The notes under the pieces are model-generated. The model had not been told where the DNA came from. It ran no database searches and saw nothing but the letters and a program-made list of their open reading frames with translations. A program made the translations under genes and the position numbers. A stretch of DNA of 48,619 nt from an uncultured Eubacteriales bacterium (GTDB lineage Bacteria; Bacillota; Clostridia; Oscillospirales; Acutalibacteraceae): assembly GCA_958417225.1 (NCBI GenBank), contig CATZCM010000009.1:1-48619 (forward strand), written 5' to 3'. Below, one piece after another: positions 1-8,835 of this stretch (its first letter is position 1; every line of letters begins with the position of its first letter).

Positions 1-1
1 A

Positions 2-67
2 CATAAAATTAGGCATTATGGGTTTGCTTTTGAAGGCAAAACAGTTTTAATTGGTACGGATGACTAA
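2..67 (+). CDS. C-terminal end of a probable AAA-ATPase-like / PDDEXK_9 family protein (partial)
   Basis: The window opens inside an open frame with no start. It encodes about 21 residues containing RHYGFAFEGKTVLIGTD before a TAA at 65-67. A terminal 'YGxAFxGK' strand is typical of the nuclease-like end of AAA-ATPase-like (PF09820 plus PDDEXK_9) proteins, which are often multicopy in gut Clostridia and Bacteroidetes. This fits the right edge of the window, where the N-terminus of such a protein begins at 48429. The stretch is short, so the family call is an inference from the end motif and from that distant relative. Confidence 0.45.
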   Translation, partial: HKIRHYGFAFEGKTVLIGTDD

Positions 68-211
68 TCTAGTTTATCACAAAGTTTATGAAAAAGTGTA
101 CAATAGTATCTATATAAGAATTTATAGTATGATTTTTATAGTGATAGGATTTTTGAGAAAGCGAAATAAACATATAGTTGAAGGATATTTTGTAGTATGA
201 AATATTAAAAT

Positions 212-258
212 AAAGGCTTACATATTAGAAATGGTATTCTTAGTGTATGTAAGCCTTT
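212..258. terminator. 13-bp inverted repeat after the left partial gene
   Basis: AAAGGCTTACATA at 212-224 pairs perfectly with TATGTAAGCCTTT at 246-258 across a 21-nt loop. It is not followed at once by a U-run, so it may be a weak terminator or an mRNA 3'-end stabiliser for the gene ending at 67. Confidence 0.5.
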
Positions 259-293
259 GTGATTGAATTTGAATTAATTAAAATGATAAAGTG

Positions 294-336
294 AGAGGTT
301 GACTTCCATTGAAATAGGGAGGCCAACCTCTTTTCA
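294..336. terminator. Hairpin terminator between converging genes
   Basis: AGAGGTTG at 294-301 pairs with CAACCTCT at 324-331, extended inward by CTTCC with GGGAG. A TTTTC tract follows on the plus strand. It lies just beyond the stop of the minus-strand 3D-domain gene and can end transcription from both sides. Confidence 0.6.
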
Positions 337-351
337 ATTTATTAAAAGCAG

Positions 352-1578
352 TTATAATACGTGTATAGCCATGGTTTGACGCCCAAATCTGTAACATTCA
401 CTAGATGTGTGAAAGAAAAGGTCTGCAAGGGCTTCACCGCTTATCATAGCACCACCAGTATCTGCTGCTGTTGCATATCCATACACGTACGAACCATCAG
501 GTGAACATATATATAATTTTGATCCATATGGTATTTTTCTGGGATCAACAGCAACAATACCAAAATTAACAGGTCTTCCTGTTGCAGTAATGGATCCAGG
601 AGGGGCGGTATATGCAGTACATGAGCCAACAAATTTTTGTCTGAAGTTAACGTGATTTCCAAGATGATCTACTAATGTTCCGCCATTTGTTGATGCTTTT
701 GCGCCACACGGTGCAGATACATCTTTGCGTGTTCCCAATAATCTAACTTCAGTAATTGGTTCCGTTAAGGTTTCACTGCTTAATTCTTTCGATTCTATTT
801 CGACTCCATTAACGATGGTTTTACGAAATTTTACTTTTCTTGATCCATTTATGCCTTTAGTTACAATTTCCTCTTTTCCGTATGCTAATGAATCGCTTTT
901 CTTTTTTTCGATGTTAAATGGAATTTCTAGTATTTCTTCATTTTCTTGGTATTGAATTCTATCGATCTGAATTGTCATATCGTTGTACACGATATCATCA
1001 GGGTTATTCAATAGTTTGTCGGCTTCACTAAGTTGTACATCAAGTGATTTCATTGCGTTTTGAACGGTTCCACATGGGACTAATACCTCATGTAGTTCTG
1101 TATTTCCGTCTTTCAATTTGATTTTATTTTGATGATTAACAGTTATCGTTGCGTTGGAGTTAAGTATTTGATCTAAAGGATAATCAATGTAATCATACTC
1201 TCCAATGCACACACCAGCTTTTTGGATGATTTCTGAAACAGTTCCTTCAGTAGACCGTACAACTCGAATTTGACCGTCTACCACAAGCGTATAATCAAGT
1301 GCTCTTTTTAATTCTATGATTATACTTTTGGGTGAATCTGCGCGAGAGACAGAATCTCCTGGTTTTGGTGTGAGTTCCACTTGATTTAAAATTTCATTAG
1401 TGTCAGTGTATGATGTGGCAAATAAAAAAGTGTCTTCACCACAAGTGAGTTCTACATTTTTACTGAATGCGATGGTTGAGAAAACTGAAGCCATACTAAC
1501 TGTACCAAATAAAGTTAATGCAGTAATTTTTCTAATTCGCTTGGAAAAAATTTTTGCAAATCTTTTTTTGCCTGACAC
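352..1578 (-). CDS. G5/3D-domain (YabE/RlpA-like) cell-wall protein
   Basis: Predicted exported peptidoglycan-acting protein of 408 residues. A basic N-terminus and hydrophobic segment (about residues 17-38) form a signal peptide or anchor. DUF348-like repeats follow (roughly 75-200), then a G5 domain (about 215-285) and a C-terminal 3D domain from about 317. The three acidic residues naming the 3D family are visible: D345 in VAVDP, D373 in ADTGGAM and D386 in ALADLFF. These match the MltA/RlpA-type double-psi barrel of resuscitation-promoting and YabE-like proteins. The GTG at 1578 is preferred over the upstream ATG at 1674 because AAAGGAGGGG lies just before it and the upstream 32 codons do not look like signal sequence. 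The gene is monocistronic with its own promoter at 1733-1761. Cleavage of wall glycans is inferred from the family. Confidence 0.85.
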   Translation of the reverse strand: MSGKKRFAKIFSKRIRKITALTLFGTVSMASVFSTIAFSKNVELTCGEDTFLFATSYTDTNEILNQVELTPKPGDSVSRADSPKSIIIELKRALDYTLVVDGQIRVVRSTEGTVSEIIQKAGVCIGEYDYIDYPLDQILNSNATITVNHQNKIKLKDGNTELHEVLVPCGTVQNAMKSLDVQLSEADKLLNNPDDIVYNDMTIQIDRIQYQENEEILEIPFNIEKKKSDSLAYGKEEIVTKGINGSRKVKFRKTIVNGVEIESKELSSETLTEPITEVRLLGTRKDVSAPCGAKASTNGGTLVDHLGNHVNFRQKFVGSCTAYTAPPGSITATGRPVNFGIVAVDPRKIPYGSKLYICSPDGSYVYGYATAADTGGAMISGEALADLFFHTSSECYRFGRQTMAIHVL

Positions 1579-1732
1579 AGTATCCCCTCCTTTTATTGAT
1601 GATTTTCTGATGGAAACGAAAAATGCTATGTTATAAATAAATTTATGAAATAACAAATAAAGACAATTTTGCATTGATTTTTCATTTTTACATCAAAGAA
1701 AATTTTGCGATCAAAAATAAATCACACTTGTT

Positions 1733-1761
1733 ATTATATATCACAATTGCTGCTCCGTCAA
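1733..1761 (-). promoter_or_regulatory. Sigma-A-type promoter of the 3D-domain gene
   Basis: On the minus strand TTGACG (1756-1761) and TATAAT (1733-1738) are separated by exactly 17 bases. The expected start leaves a leader of about 150 nt before the GTG at 1578. Confidence 0.75.
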
Positions 1762-2251
1762 ATCGTATATACAAAGGATTTTTGTGTTATATAAACAAAT
1801 GTTAAGTAATTCACATAGAAATTAAGGCTTGTGTCAGGGTTAAAATGCCCCTGAAAAAAGAGATTTATATGTGCAAATCGAAGAAAGCTAAATAATTACT
1901 GAAAGGTAACTAAATGGTTAATAAATGTTTACAAAAACAAAATCGATTTCAATTAAATCCGCATAAAATATAGGGTTTATGTTTTAGCTTGAAAATGTGT
2001 TATTGTGATTTATCTCTGTAATATATTACAAAATAGTAATATATTAAATTTGAAAAATGCTTAAAAATCAAATTTGATATGATTATCACATAAAATCATT
2101 ATAGTTTGTTAATTAATGATGCGTTATATACAACGCTTGAACACAGCGTGCAAATATATGCGGATATATTATAACAAATGATTTGCTTTTTTGTTTATAA
2201 CGACTGTTTTGTGTTGTGCGGTAAAAAAATCCCCACTTAAAGTAATTATTA
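1762..2251. other. Non-coding, AT-rich divergent intergenic region
   Basis: This lies between the divergent 3D-domain gene and nusB. No convincing coding frame was seen. AAATTTGA at 2046-2053 and TCAAATTT at 2068-2075 form a short inverted repeat of unknown meaning. Confidence 0.5.
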
Positions 2252-2260
2252 TGTTATAAT
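2252..2260 (+). promoter_or_regulatory. Extended -10 promoter of the nusB operon
   Basis: TGTTATAAT gives a consensus -10 (2255-2260) with an extended TGn motif. No good -35 is seen at 16-18 bases upstream. It lies 30 bases before the nusB start. Confidence 0.55.
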
Positions 2261-2289
2261 AATTAGGATAACCTTTAGGAGGTGTTTTT

Positions 2290-2697
2290 ATGAAAAGAAG
2301 TGTAGCTAGAGAATCAGCTTTTTTGATTGTTTTTGAGAGGATATTTAATAATGCAGACTTAAACGAGGTCATTGAGTCAGCTCAACAGATTCGTGGTCTT
2401 GAGGTAGATGATTTCACTGTTAAGCTAGTGGGGGGGGTAGCAGATAATTTAGATAAAATAGATGACCTGATTCAACAAAATGCAAAGGGTTGGGATATCT
2501 CTAGATTATCAAAGGTCGTACTTGTGGCATTAAGGGTTGCTATTTATGAAATGATTTTTATTGAAAGTATTCCTATTAGAGTTTCTATTAATGAAGCAGT
2601 TGAACTTACTAAAAAATACAGCACTAAAGAAGATTCTTCATTTGCTAATGGTATCCTTAGAGAGATTGCGAAAGGATTGAGTACCGAAAGTGAGTAA
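2290..2697 (+). CDS. nusB: Transcription antitermination factor NusB
   Basis: All-helical RNA-binding protein of 135 residues that joins NusE (S10) on boxA RNA to prevent premature termination, mainly in rRNA operons. The family pattern is clear: N-terminal RxxARESAF, the central IDDLIQQNAKGWDISRLSKV segment and the C-terminal SINEAVELTKKY with FANGILREI. Length is normal for NusB (130-150). ATG at 2290 is preceded by TAGGAGG. It is the first gene of an operon. Its last 8 bases overlap the GTG start of the following M22-family gene, implying translational coupling. Confidence 0.95.
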   Translation: MKRSVARESAFLIVFERIFNNADLNEVIESAQQIRGLEVDDFTVKLVGGVADNLDKIDDLIQQNAKGWDISRLSKVVLVALRVAIYEMIFIESIPIRVSINEAVELTKKYSTKEDSSFANGILREIAKGLSTESE

Positions 2698-3631
2698 TTT
2701 TTTGGGATTTGATACTAGCAACTATACGACATCGGTAGCTATTTTCAATAGTGAAAGTAGGGAAGTGATGCATAGAAAAAAATTACTGCCGGTGAAGTGT
2801 GGCAGTTTGGGACTTAGGCAAAGTGATGTTGTATTTTCTCATGTGAAAGCGATGCCATCTATTATAACAGAACTTTTTGCAACGTCACAATGTGATGCAA
2901 AATCAATAAAAGCTGTAGGAGTTTCAGTTAGGCCATGCGATAGGGAGAATTCCTATATGCCATGTTTTAGTGTTGGAATGTTGATAGCAAAAAGTATTGC
3001 AGCAGTACTTGGAATTAAGTGCTATGAGTTTACACATCAGGCTGGGCATATAATGTCGGCTTTGTACTCTTCAGGAAGAATGGATCTTATCAATAAAAAA
3101 TTTCTTGCATTTCATGTGTCGGGGGGAACAACTGAAGCGGTTATTGTATCACCATCAAGTGAAAATATTTTTCAAGTACAATGTGTATCGCGGTCTTTAG
3201 ATGCAAAAGCTGGTCAAATTATTGACAGAGTTGGATCTATGCTGGGGCTTTCTTTTCCAGCAGGACGTGAAATTGATGTTCTTGTTAGGACGGAGTTCCG
3301 TGTTAGGAAACCAACATTAAAAGGAGAAAATTGTTGTTTATCAGGACTTGAAAATATTTGCAGAAAAATGGTTGATGAGTGCAAGTCTCGTGAAGAAATT
3401 GCATCATATTGCATTACGTACATAATGAAAACTCTTGAAGCGATGTGTGATAGAGTGCTTGGTAAATACGGAGATATGCCTGTAGTATTTTCTGGCGGTG
3501 TGATGTGCAATTCTTTGATTTCAACTGTTTTTAAGAGAAAATATGATGCGATATTTGCCACACCAGAACTTTCATCAGACAATGCAGTGGGAATATCTAT
3601 TTTGTGTGCATACAAAAGTGGGTGGCTTTAA
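2690..3631 (+). CDS. TsaD-like peptidase M22 family protein
   Basis: ASKHA-fold protein of 313 residues related to TsaD/Kae1 but not the canonical one. Visible motifs are the N-terminal FLGFDTSNYTTS phosphate loop, the metal-binding HxxxH as THQAGH, the SGGTTEAV loop, the SGLEN segment in place of TsaD's FSFSGLKT, a C-terminal FSGGVMCN loop and the SSDNAVG metal site. The PGL.GAL stretch of true TsaD is replaced by RPCDRENSYMPCF. It is about 25 residues shorter than TsaD. Start is GTG at 2690 inside nusB; the stop overlaps the xseA start by one base. This paralogue recurs between nusB and xseA in Clostridia as far as I recall, and its role is unknown. It could conceivably serve in t6A synthesis, as tsaC, tsaE and tsaB are in this window while no canonical tsaD is. 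Confidence 0.8.
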   Translation: MSNFLGFDTSNYTTSVAIFNSESREVMHRKKLLPVKCGSLGLRQSDVVFSHVKAMPSIITELFATSQCDAKSIKAVGVSVRPCDRENSYMPCFSVGMLIAKSIAAVLGIKCYEFTHQAGHIMSALYSSGRMDLINKKFLAFHVSGGTTEAVIVSPSSENIFQVQCVSRSLDAKAGQIIDRVGSMLGLSFPAGREIDVLVRTEFRVRKPTLKGENCCLSGLENICRKMVDECKSREEIASYCITYIMKTLEAMCDRVLGKYGDMPVVFSGGVMCNSLISTVFKRKYDAIFATPELSSDNAVGISILCAYKSGWL

Positions 3632-4830
3632 TGGATTTTAATGTGTTAACGGTTTCTGGTCTTAATGCGTATATACGCTCCATGTTTGATGATGATCCAA
3701 ATCTTACATATGTGTTTTTGAGTGGAGAAATTTCTAATTTTACAGCACATAGAACGTCGGGGCATTTGTATTTTTCGGTTAAAGATAGCAAATCTGCAAT
3801 TAAATGTGTGATGTTTGCAGGGAATGCTCGTTTGTTGAAATTTAAACCGGATAACGGTATGAGTGTTCTGTTAAGAGGGAGAGTTTCTGTATATGAGATA
3901 TCTGGGCAATATCAGTTTTATGTGGAGGATATGCAACCTATAGGAATAGGGGCACTTAGTTTGGCGTTTGAACAGCTTAAACAAAAATTATCTTTAGAAG
4001 GATTATTTGATGATATTCATAAGAAACAGTTGCCTATGTATCCGCAACGAATTGGGGTAATTACTTCTGATACGGGTGCAGCTATTCGTGACATTCAAAA
4101 TGTGATTAATCGTAGATTTCCGTTGTGCGAAATTGTATTGTGTCCTGTTTTGGTGCAGGGTGATAAAGCGGCATCTCAGATTACTAGTGCGGTTACTTTG
4201 TTTAATGAAAAAAAACTTGCCGATGTGATTATTGTTGGTCGTGGCGGTGGAGCGATTGAAGATTTGTGGGCCTTTAATGATGAGGGTTTGGCTCGTGAAA
4301 TTTTTAAAAGTGAAATACCAATTGTTTCGGCAGTAGGGCATGAGATTGATTATACTATTTGTGACTTTGTGGCTGATATGAGGGCTCCAACTCCGTCGGC
4401 GGCAGCTGAATTGGTTGTACCTGATGTCCGAGATATTGTAATGGGAATTGATGTTGTTTTGGAGAGAATGCATGAACTTGTGAAATCTAAAATTACGCTG
4501 GCTTATGATAAAGTTTCGTGTCTTGAAAAAATAATGAAAAAATTATCTCCGATTGTCGATTTGCAAAATAAAATGCTTATGGTGGATAATTTATCATCAC
4601 GATTAGATTTGGTGTACACTAGTCTAATTGAGAAAAAATATAACTGCTTTTCCAATTTGGTAGCGAAACTTGAATCTTTAAATCCTTTGGCGATTTTGTC
4701 TCGAGGGTATTCTATAATCAAAAAAGACAACAATATAATTAAAAGTACCAAATGCATTTTGCCGGGAGATCAAGTTGATATTACGCTTTCAGATGGTGAA
4801 TTGTTGTGTAGTGTTTTGGAAAAGAGGTGA
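3631..4830 (+). CDS. xseA: Exodeoxyribonuclease VII large subunit
   Basis: Catalytic subunit (399 residues) of exonuclease VII, which degrades single-stranded DNA to oligonucleotides together with XseB. An N-terminal OB-fold (about 1-95, with SGEISNFTAHRTSGHLYFSV) is followed by the catalytic domain with GVITSDTGAAIRDI, GRGGGAIEDLWAFN and SAVGHEIDYTICDFVADMRA. A coiled-coil region precedes the C-terminal LNPLAILSRGYSI motif. The ATG at 3631 (MDFNVLTVSGLN) is chosen over the upstream GTG at 3604 because family members begin this way and it overlaps the previous stop as TAATG. Directly followed by xseB. Confidence 0.95.
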   Translation: MDFNVLTVSGLNAYIRSMFDDDPNLTYVFLSGEISNFTAHRTSGHLYFSVKDSKSAIKCVMFAGNARLLKFKPDNGMSVLLRGRVSVYEISGQYQFYVEDMQPIGIGALSLAFEQLKQKLSLEGLFDDIHKKQLPMYPQRIGVITSDTGAAIRDIQNVINRRFPLCEIVLCPVLVQGDKAASQITSAVTLFNEKKLADVIIVGRGGGAIEDLWAFNDEGLAREIFKSEIPIVSAVGHEIDYTICDFVADMRAPTPSAAAELVVPDVRDIVMGIDVVLERMHELVKSKITLAYDKVSCLEKIMKKLSPIVDLQNKMLMVDNLSSRLDLVYTSLIEKKYNCFSNLVAKLESLNPLAILSRGYSIIKKDNNIIKSTKCILPGDQVDITLSDGELLCSVLEKR

Positions 4831-4836
4831 GCTATT

Positions 4837-5052
4837 TTGCCAAGTAAAAGATCTAATAATGAGATTTCCTTTGAACAAGCTGTGCATGAACTGGAGGAAG
4901 TTGTTACTAAACTTGAAAATGAAGACGTGTCTCTTGAAGAGGCAATAAAATTTTTTGAGGAGGGAACGAAACTTGCCTCTGTGTGTTATAAGAAAATCAA
5001 TTCGGCTAAATTGAAACTTACAAAACTTGAAAGGAATTCTGCTGATGAATAA
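4837..5052 (+). CDS. xseB: Exodeoxyribonuclease VII small subunit
   Basis: Small helical subunit (71 residues) that binds the XseA coiled-coil stalk. The family signature SFEQAVHELEEVVTKLE and SLEEAIKFFEEGTKL is complete. The start is a TTG at 4837 with AAGAGGTGA upstream; no ATG is available in frame at this position. Its last 8 bases overlap the ispA start. Confidence 0.95.
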   Translation: MPSKRSNNEISFEQAVHELEEVVTKLENEDVSLEEAIKFFEEGTKLASVCYKKINSAKLKLTKLERNSADE

Positions 5053-5920
5053 CATTGAGTATATTTCAAAAATAAATAATATGTTGGAAAAATATATAGA
5101 CGATATTCATATTAAATCAGTTGTGTGCGATTCTATGAGATACAGCCTACTAGCTGGAGGTAAAAGAATTCGCCCCTTGATTTTAATTGAATTTTATAAT
5201 ATTTGTGGTGGAACAGGAAATGTTGCTTTTCCTTTTGCGTGTGCATTAGAGATGATTCATACATATTCACTTATACATGACGACCTTCCGTGTATGGACA
5301 ACAGTGATTTAAGGCGCGGCAAACTTTCTAATCATAAGACTTTTGGTGAAACTACTGCACTTCTTGCCGGGGACGCTCTTTTAACCAAAGCGTTCGAGGT
5401 GGCCTCGTGTGATGATGTTCTTGAAAATTTAGATCCGGGTCGTGCTTTGAAGGCTATTTGGATTTTGTCCCGAGAATCAGGTATATCGGGGATGATTCAT
5501 GGTCAGGAACTTGATATTGCAAATGAGGGAAAAAAAGTATCTTTTAGTGATTTGCAAATTATGGATGAGAAAAAGACTGGAGCTTTGATAATGGCAGCTG
5601 CAGAGATGGGTTGCATATTAGCGGGTGCGGATGGTGTTCGTATTAATGCTGCCCGAAAATATGCGAGAGCAATAGGGTTAGCTTTTCAAATAGTAGATGA
5701 TATTATTGATGTTACTTCGGATAGTAAAGTATTGGGGAAACCTTCAGGGAGTGATGTTAATAATAACAAGTCTACATATGTATCGCTTTATGGTTTAGAA
5801 AATGCAAAAAGTTTAGTAAAAGACCTTACTTGTTCAGCTATTGAAGAACTTTCGGTATTTGATGGGAATACAACACCTTTATGTAACTTAGCAAATGACT
5901 TATCTAACCGACTTTTTTAA
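5045..5920 (+). CDS. ispA: Farnesyl diphosphate synthase (short-chain polyprenyl synthetase)
   Basis: Condenses dimethylallyl/geranyl diphosphate with isopentenyl diphosphate, feeding undecaprenyl and quinone synthesis. The 291-residue protein shows LAGGKRIRP, the first aspartate-rich motif DDLPCMD followed by NSDLRRG, GDALLTKAFE and the second motif QIVDDIIDVTSD. Length is standard. ATG at 5045 is preferred to a TTG at 5027 because AAAGGA lies at 5033-5038 and the overlap with xseB is then 8 bases. It is the last gene of the nusB operon. dxs, which often follows, is absent. Confidence 0.93.
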   Translation: MNNIEYISKINNMLEKYIDDIHIKSVVCDSMRYSLLAGGKRIRPLILIEFYNICGGTGNVAFPFACALEMIHTYSLIHDDLPCMDNSDLRRGKLSNHKTFGETTALLAGDALLTKAFEVASCDDVLENLDPGRALKAIWILSRESGISGMIHGQELDIANEGKKVSFSDLQIMDEKKTGALIMAAAEMGCILAGADGVRINAARKYARAIGLAFQIVDDIIDVTSDSKVLGKPSGSDVNNNKSTYVSLYGLENAKSLVKDLTCSAIEELSVFDGNTTPLCNLANDLSNRLF

Positions 5921-6097
5921 AATGTAATACTTTATTATAAATTCTATTGTATAGAACAAATAATGGTAGGTTTGCTCTGCATGATGTATTTTTATATAAA
6001 TTTAGTTGAGGTTACCTATTAGAAAAAATTCTTTTAATTTTCGGTGAAATGTGATATCATAGTAAATATAGATTGTGAAAAAAGGACGTTGATAATT

Positions 6098-8665
6098 ATG
6101 TTACAGGATAAAATTTCATCTCGTGAAATAAAAAATTCATTTTTAAAGTTTTTTGAAAGCAATGATCATTTAGTAATAAGTGATTCTTCGATTATTCCTA
6201 AAAACGATCCAACTCTTCTTTTTATAAATTCTGGGATGGCACCGTTAAAGAACTTTTTTAGTGGTGAGGAAATTCCTCCTAAAAAACGGCTTTGTAATGT
6301 TCAACCATGTATAAGAACAATAGATATAGATGATGTGGGGGACCGTCATCATTTGACAAGTTTTCAAATGTTAGGCAGTTGGTCTATTGGTGACTATTTT
6401 AAAGAATATGCAATTAAGTTTGCGTATACACTTCTAACGGAGCATTTGCATATCCCAAGAGAAAAAATTTATGTAACTATATTTTCAGGTGATGAATCGA
6501 TTGGGTTAGAACCTGATCTCGAAGCCAAAAAATATTGGATGCAAGCTGGTGTGTATGAATCTCACATAGTGGCGTGTGGTAAAGAGGATAATTTCTGGGG
6601 TCCTACATCAGAAACCGGACCGTGTGGACCTTGCACAGAGGTGTTTTATGATACTGGAGAAGGAGATGAGGGCAAATATGTTCCAGGAGGGCATTTTGAT
6701 ACCAAAAAACGTTACATAGAAATATGGAACGCAGGAGTCTTTATGCAATTAAATAAAAACGCAGATGGAACCTTTGATAAACTTAAGTTTAAAAGTGTAG
6801 ATACAGGTGCGGGTTTGGAGCGCTTAGCAATGGTACTGAATGGATATGATTCTGTTTATGATACGGATCTCTTGCGTCCAATTAGAAAACGTATAGAACA
6901 GGAACTTCCAACTGAAAGTTCAATTTCGGAAAAAGATGTGCTTATTATGACAGATCATTTAAGAACAATATCACTTATACTGTCGGAAAAAGTTGCACCT
7001 GCAAATGAGGGTAGGGGTTATATACCGAGAAAACTTATTAGAAAGTGTATTATGCTTATAGCTAAGGCTAAAATTGATAATTTTGATTTTGATGATGTAG
7101 TGAAGTTTATAATTGATATGTATCAGGATATATTTCCGTTATTTGCAAAAAATAAAGAGTATATAATTGATACTTTTAATAAAGAAGCGGAACAATTTCA
7201 AAAGGTTATAGTTGCAGGCCTTAATCGTTTGCAAATTATTAAAAATAAAAAATCAGAGGTATCTGCGGTGGATGCTTTTGAATTAGTAACAACTTATGGG
7301 TTGCCTTTTGATATTATTTGTGATTTTGCACGTGAGAATAATATGAAAGTAGATAAAAATGGGTTTGAGGAACGACTTGCTAATCATAAGAAAATATCGG
7401 GGCAAAGTAAAAATGGCAATCTTGTGCACGATATGAATTTAGAAGAGTTTGAAGGCTTTGAAGTGACAGATTTTAAAGGTTATGAGATGTTGGAAGAAAA
7501 ATCAACTGTAGTTTATAAAAAACAGGATAAAGATAAATTGACACTTATTACGAAATCAACGTGTTTTTATGCGCAGTCTGGTGGCCAGTGTGCGGATACC
7601 GGTGTTATAGAAAATGATGACTTTCAAATGCGGGTTGATGATGTAGTAAAGACGAAGAGAGGAACTATAGTGCATTTTGGGCACGTGATCAAAGGATCTG
7701 TGGAAATTGGTGATACGGTATGTATGTTGGTGGATAAGGAAAAACGTCAACAAACTGCAATTGCACATTCGTGTGTTCATTTGTTACACAGTGCATTAAA
7801 GAACATTTTTGGAAAAAATGTTAATCAAGCTGGTTCAAAAGTAGAGCCAAATAGATTACGTTTTGATTTTAACTATGATGAAAAAATTTCACGCGATGAT
7901 ATATGTAAACTGGAGTCAAAGGTTAATGATTATATAAGGATGAATTTACCTCGCGAAGTAGAGTGCACTGACCTTGAAACGGCTAGAAAAAAAGGTGCAA
8001 TGGCTTTGTTTGAAAACAAATATGCAAATGTAGTGAGGATGGTTTCATTTGGGGATGTATCACGTGAATTGTGTGCGGGGACACATGCAAGTCGTACCGG
8101 TGATATAGGCTTTTTTACTATTCTGTCGGCGGAAGGAATAGGAAAAGGAATAAAAAGGATATCTGCTTTAGTTGGAAGTGAAGCGATACAACATTTTCAT
8201 GATCAGATGTCAATATTGGATACACTCTCAAGTATGTTGAAAGTGAAACCTGACGAACTTGAACACAAAATAAGGACATTACAAGAAAAACCATTGAAAA
8301 AGCATGTAACTGAAAAAATTTCAATAGATAGCGCTAATTTAGTTAAAAGCAGTAATGGAATGCAATATGCATGTATTGTTAGAGATGAGTTTGATAAGAC
8401 GGTTAGAGATGAGTTGATTCGTTTTGCGGACGAGATGGGTGGCATCGTTATATTTGTTACAAGTTCAGGAAATAAGCATATTTTGATAGCTGCTTCCGAT
8501 ACTATAACTGATAGATTTAATAGTGGAAAGGTGTTAAAAGAATTACTTAGCAAGATAGGAGGCAAAGGTGGCGGAAATGCTAGATTGGCGACTGGTGGTG
8601 GAGTATCGTCAGAGGTAAGTGATATAATAAAAGAATTTGAAAAAATAGTTGAAAATTTAAAGTAG
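6098..8665 (+). CDS. alaS: Alanine--tRNA ligase
   Basis: Class II synthetase of 855 residues charging tRNA-Ala. The N-terminal catalytic core has the FFESNDH opening, NSGMAPLKNFF, the motif 2 region (QPCIRTIDIDDVGDRHH) and motif 3 (VDTGAGLERLAMV). The editing domain carries its zinc ligands H557 and H561 (HSCVH) and C659 with H663 (CAGTH). A C-terminal DHHA1/C-Ala domain ends in GGKGGGNARLATGGG. The ATG at 6098 is chosen over 6044 because AAAAAAGGACG lies ahead of it and the extra 18 residues do not fit the family. A weak extended -10 (TGATATCAT, 6052-6060) precedes it. There is no T-box leader; the upstream gap of 177 bases is too short. Confidence 0.97.
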   Translation: MLQDKISSREIKNSFLKFFESNDHLVISDSSIIPKNDPTLLFINSGMAPLKNFFSGEEIPPKKRLCNVQPCIRTIDIDDVGDRHHLTSFQMLGSWSIGDYFKEYAIKFAYTLLTEHLHIPREKIYVTIFSGDESIGLEPDLEAKKYWMQAGVYESHIVACGKEDNFWGPTSETGPCGPCTEVFYDTGEGDEGKYVPGGHFDTKKRYIEIWNAGVFMQLNKNADGTFDKLKFKSVDTGAGLERLAMVLNGYDSVYDTDLLRPIRKRIEQELPTESSISEKDVLIMTDHLRTISLILSEKVAPANEGRGYIPRKLIRKCIMLIAKAKIDNFDFDDVVKFIIDMYQDIFPLFAKNKEYIIDTFNKEAEQFQKVIVAGLNRLQIIKNKKSEVSAVDAFELVTTYGLPFDIICDFARENNMKVDKNGFEERLANHKKISGQSKNGNLVHDMNLEEFEGFEVTDFKGYEMLEEKSTVVYKKQDKDKLTLITKSTCFYAQSGGQCADTGVIENDDFQMRVDDVVKTKRGTIVHFGHVIKGSVEIGDTVCMLVDKEKRQQTAIAHSCVHLLHSALKNIFGKNVNQAGSKVEPNRLRFDFNYDEKISRDDICKLESKVNDYIRMNLPREVECTDLETARKKGAMALFENKYANVVRMVSFGDVSRELCAGTHASRTGDIGFFTILSAEGIGKGIKRISALVGSEAIQHFHDQMSILDTLSSMLKVKPDELEHKIRTLQEKPLKKHVTEKISIDSANLVKSSNGMQYACIVRDEFDKTVRDELIRFADEMGGIVIFVTSSGNKHILIAASDTITDRFNSGKVLKELLSKIGGKGGGNARLATGGGVSSEVSDIIKEFEKIVENLK

Positions 8666-8690
8666 TCATATCTTGACCTTATAAAGTATT

Positions 8691-8734
8691 AAAAAACTGC
8701 TATCCTAGTATTTAGCTAAGATAGCAGTTTTTTT
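8691..8734. terminator. Strong bidirectional terminator
   Basis: AAAAAACTGCTATC (8691-8704) pairs with GATAGCAGTTTTTT (8720-8733), giving a GC-containing stem with U-runs in both directions. It separates alaS from the converging LRR gene. Confidence 0.9.
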
Positions 8735-8835
8735 AGAAAGTGTGCTTGGTACGTATATTTACGATGAAAGCTCGTTATTTTTTTGTTCGTGAGATCTGTA
8801 TGGAAATTCTGATTCTGCATATTAGACACGTGTTT

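Noticed and set aside
352..1674. Longer start (ATG 1674) for the 3D-domain protein
   Set aside because: The extra 32 residues add a second hydrophobic stretch and lack a binding site; the GTG at 1578 has AAAGGAGGGG and gives a normal signal peptide.
5921..6097. T-box riboswitch upstream of alaS
   Set aside because: The gap is only 177 bases and no T-box sequence or specifier/antiterminator structure could be seen; the same holds for tyrS, which is internal to an operon.
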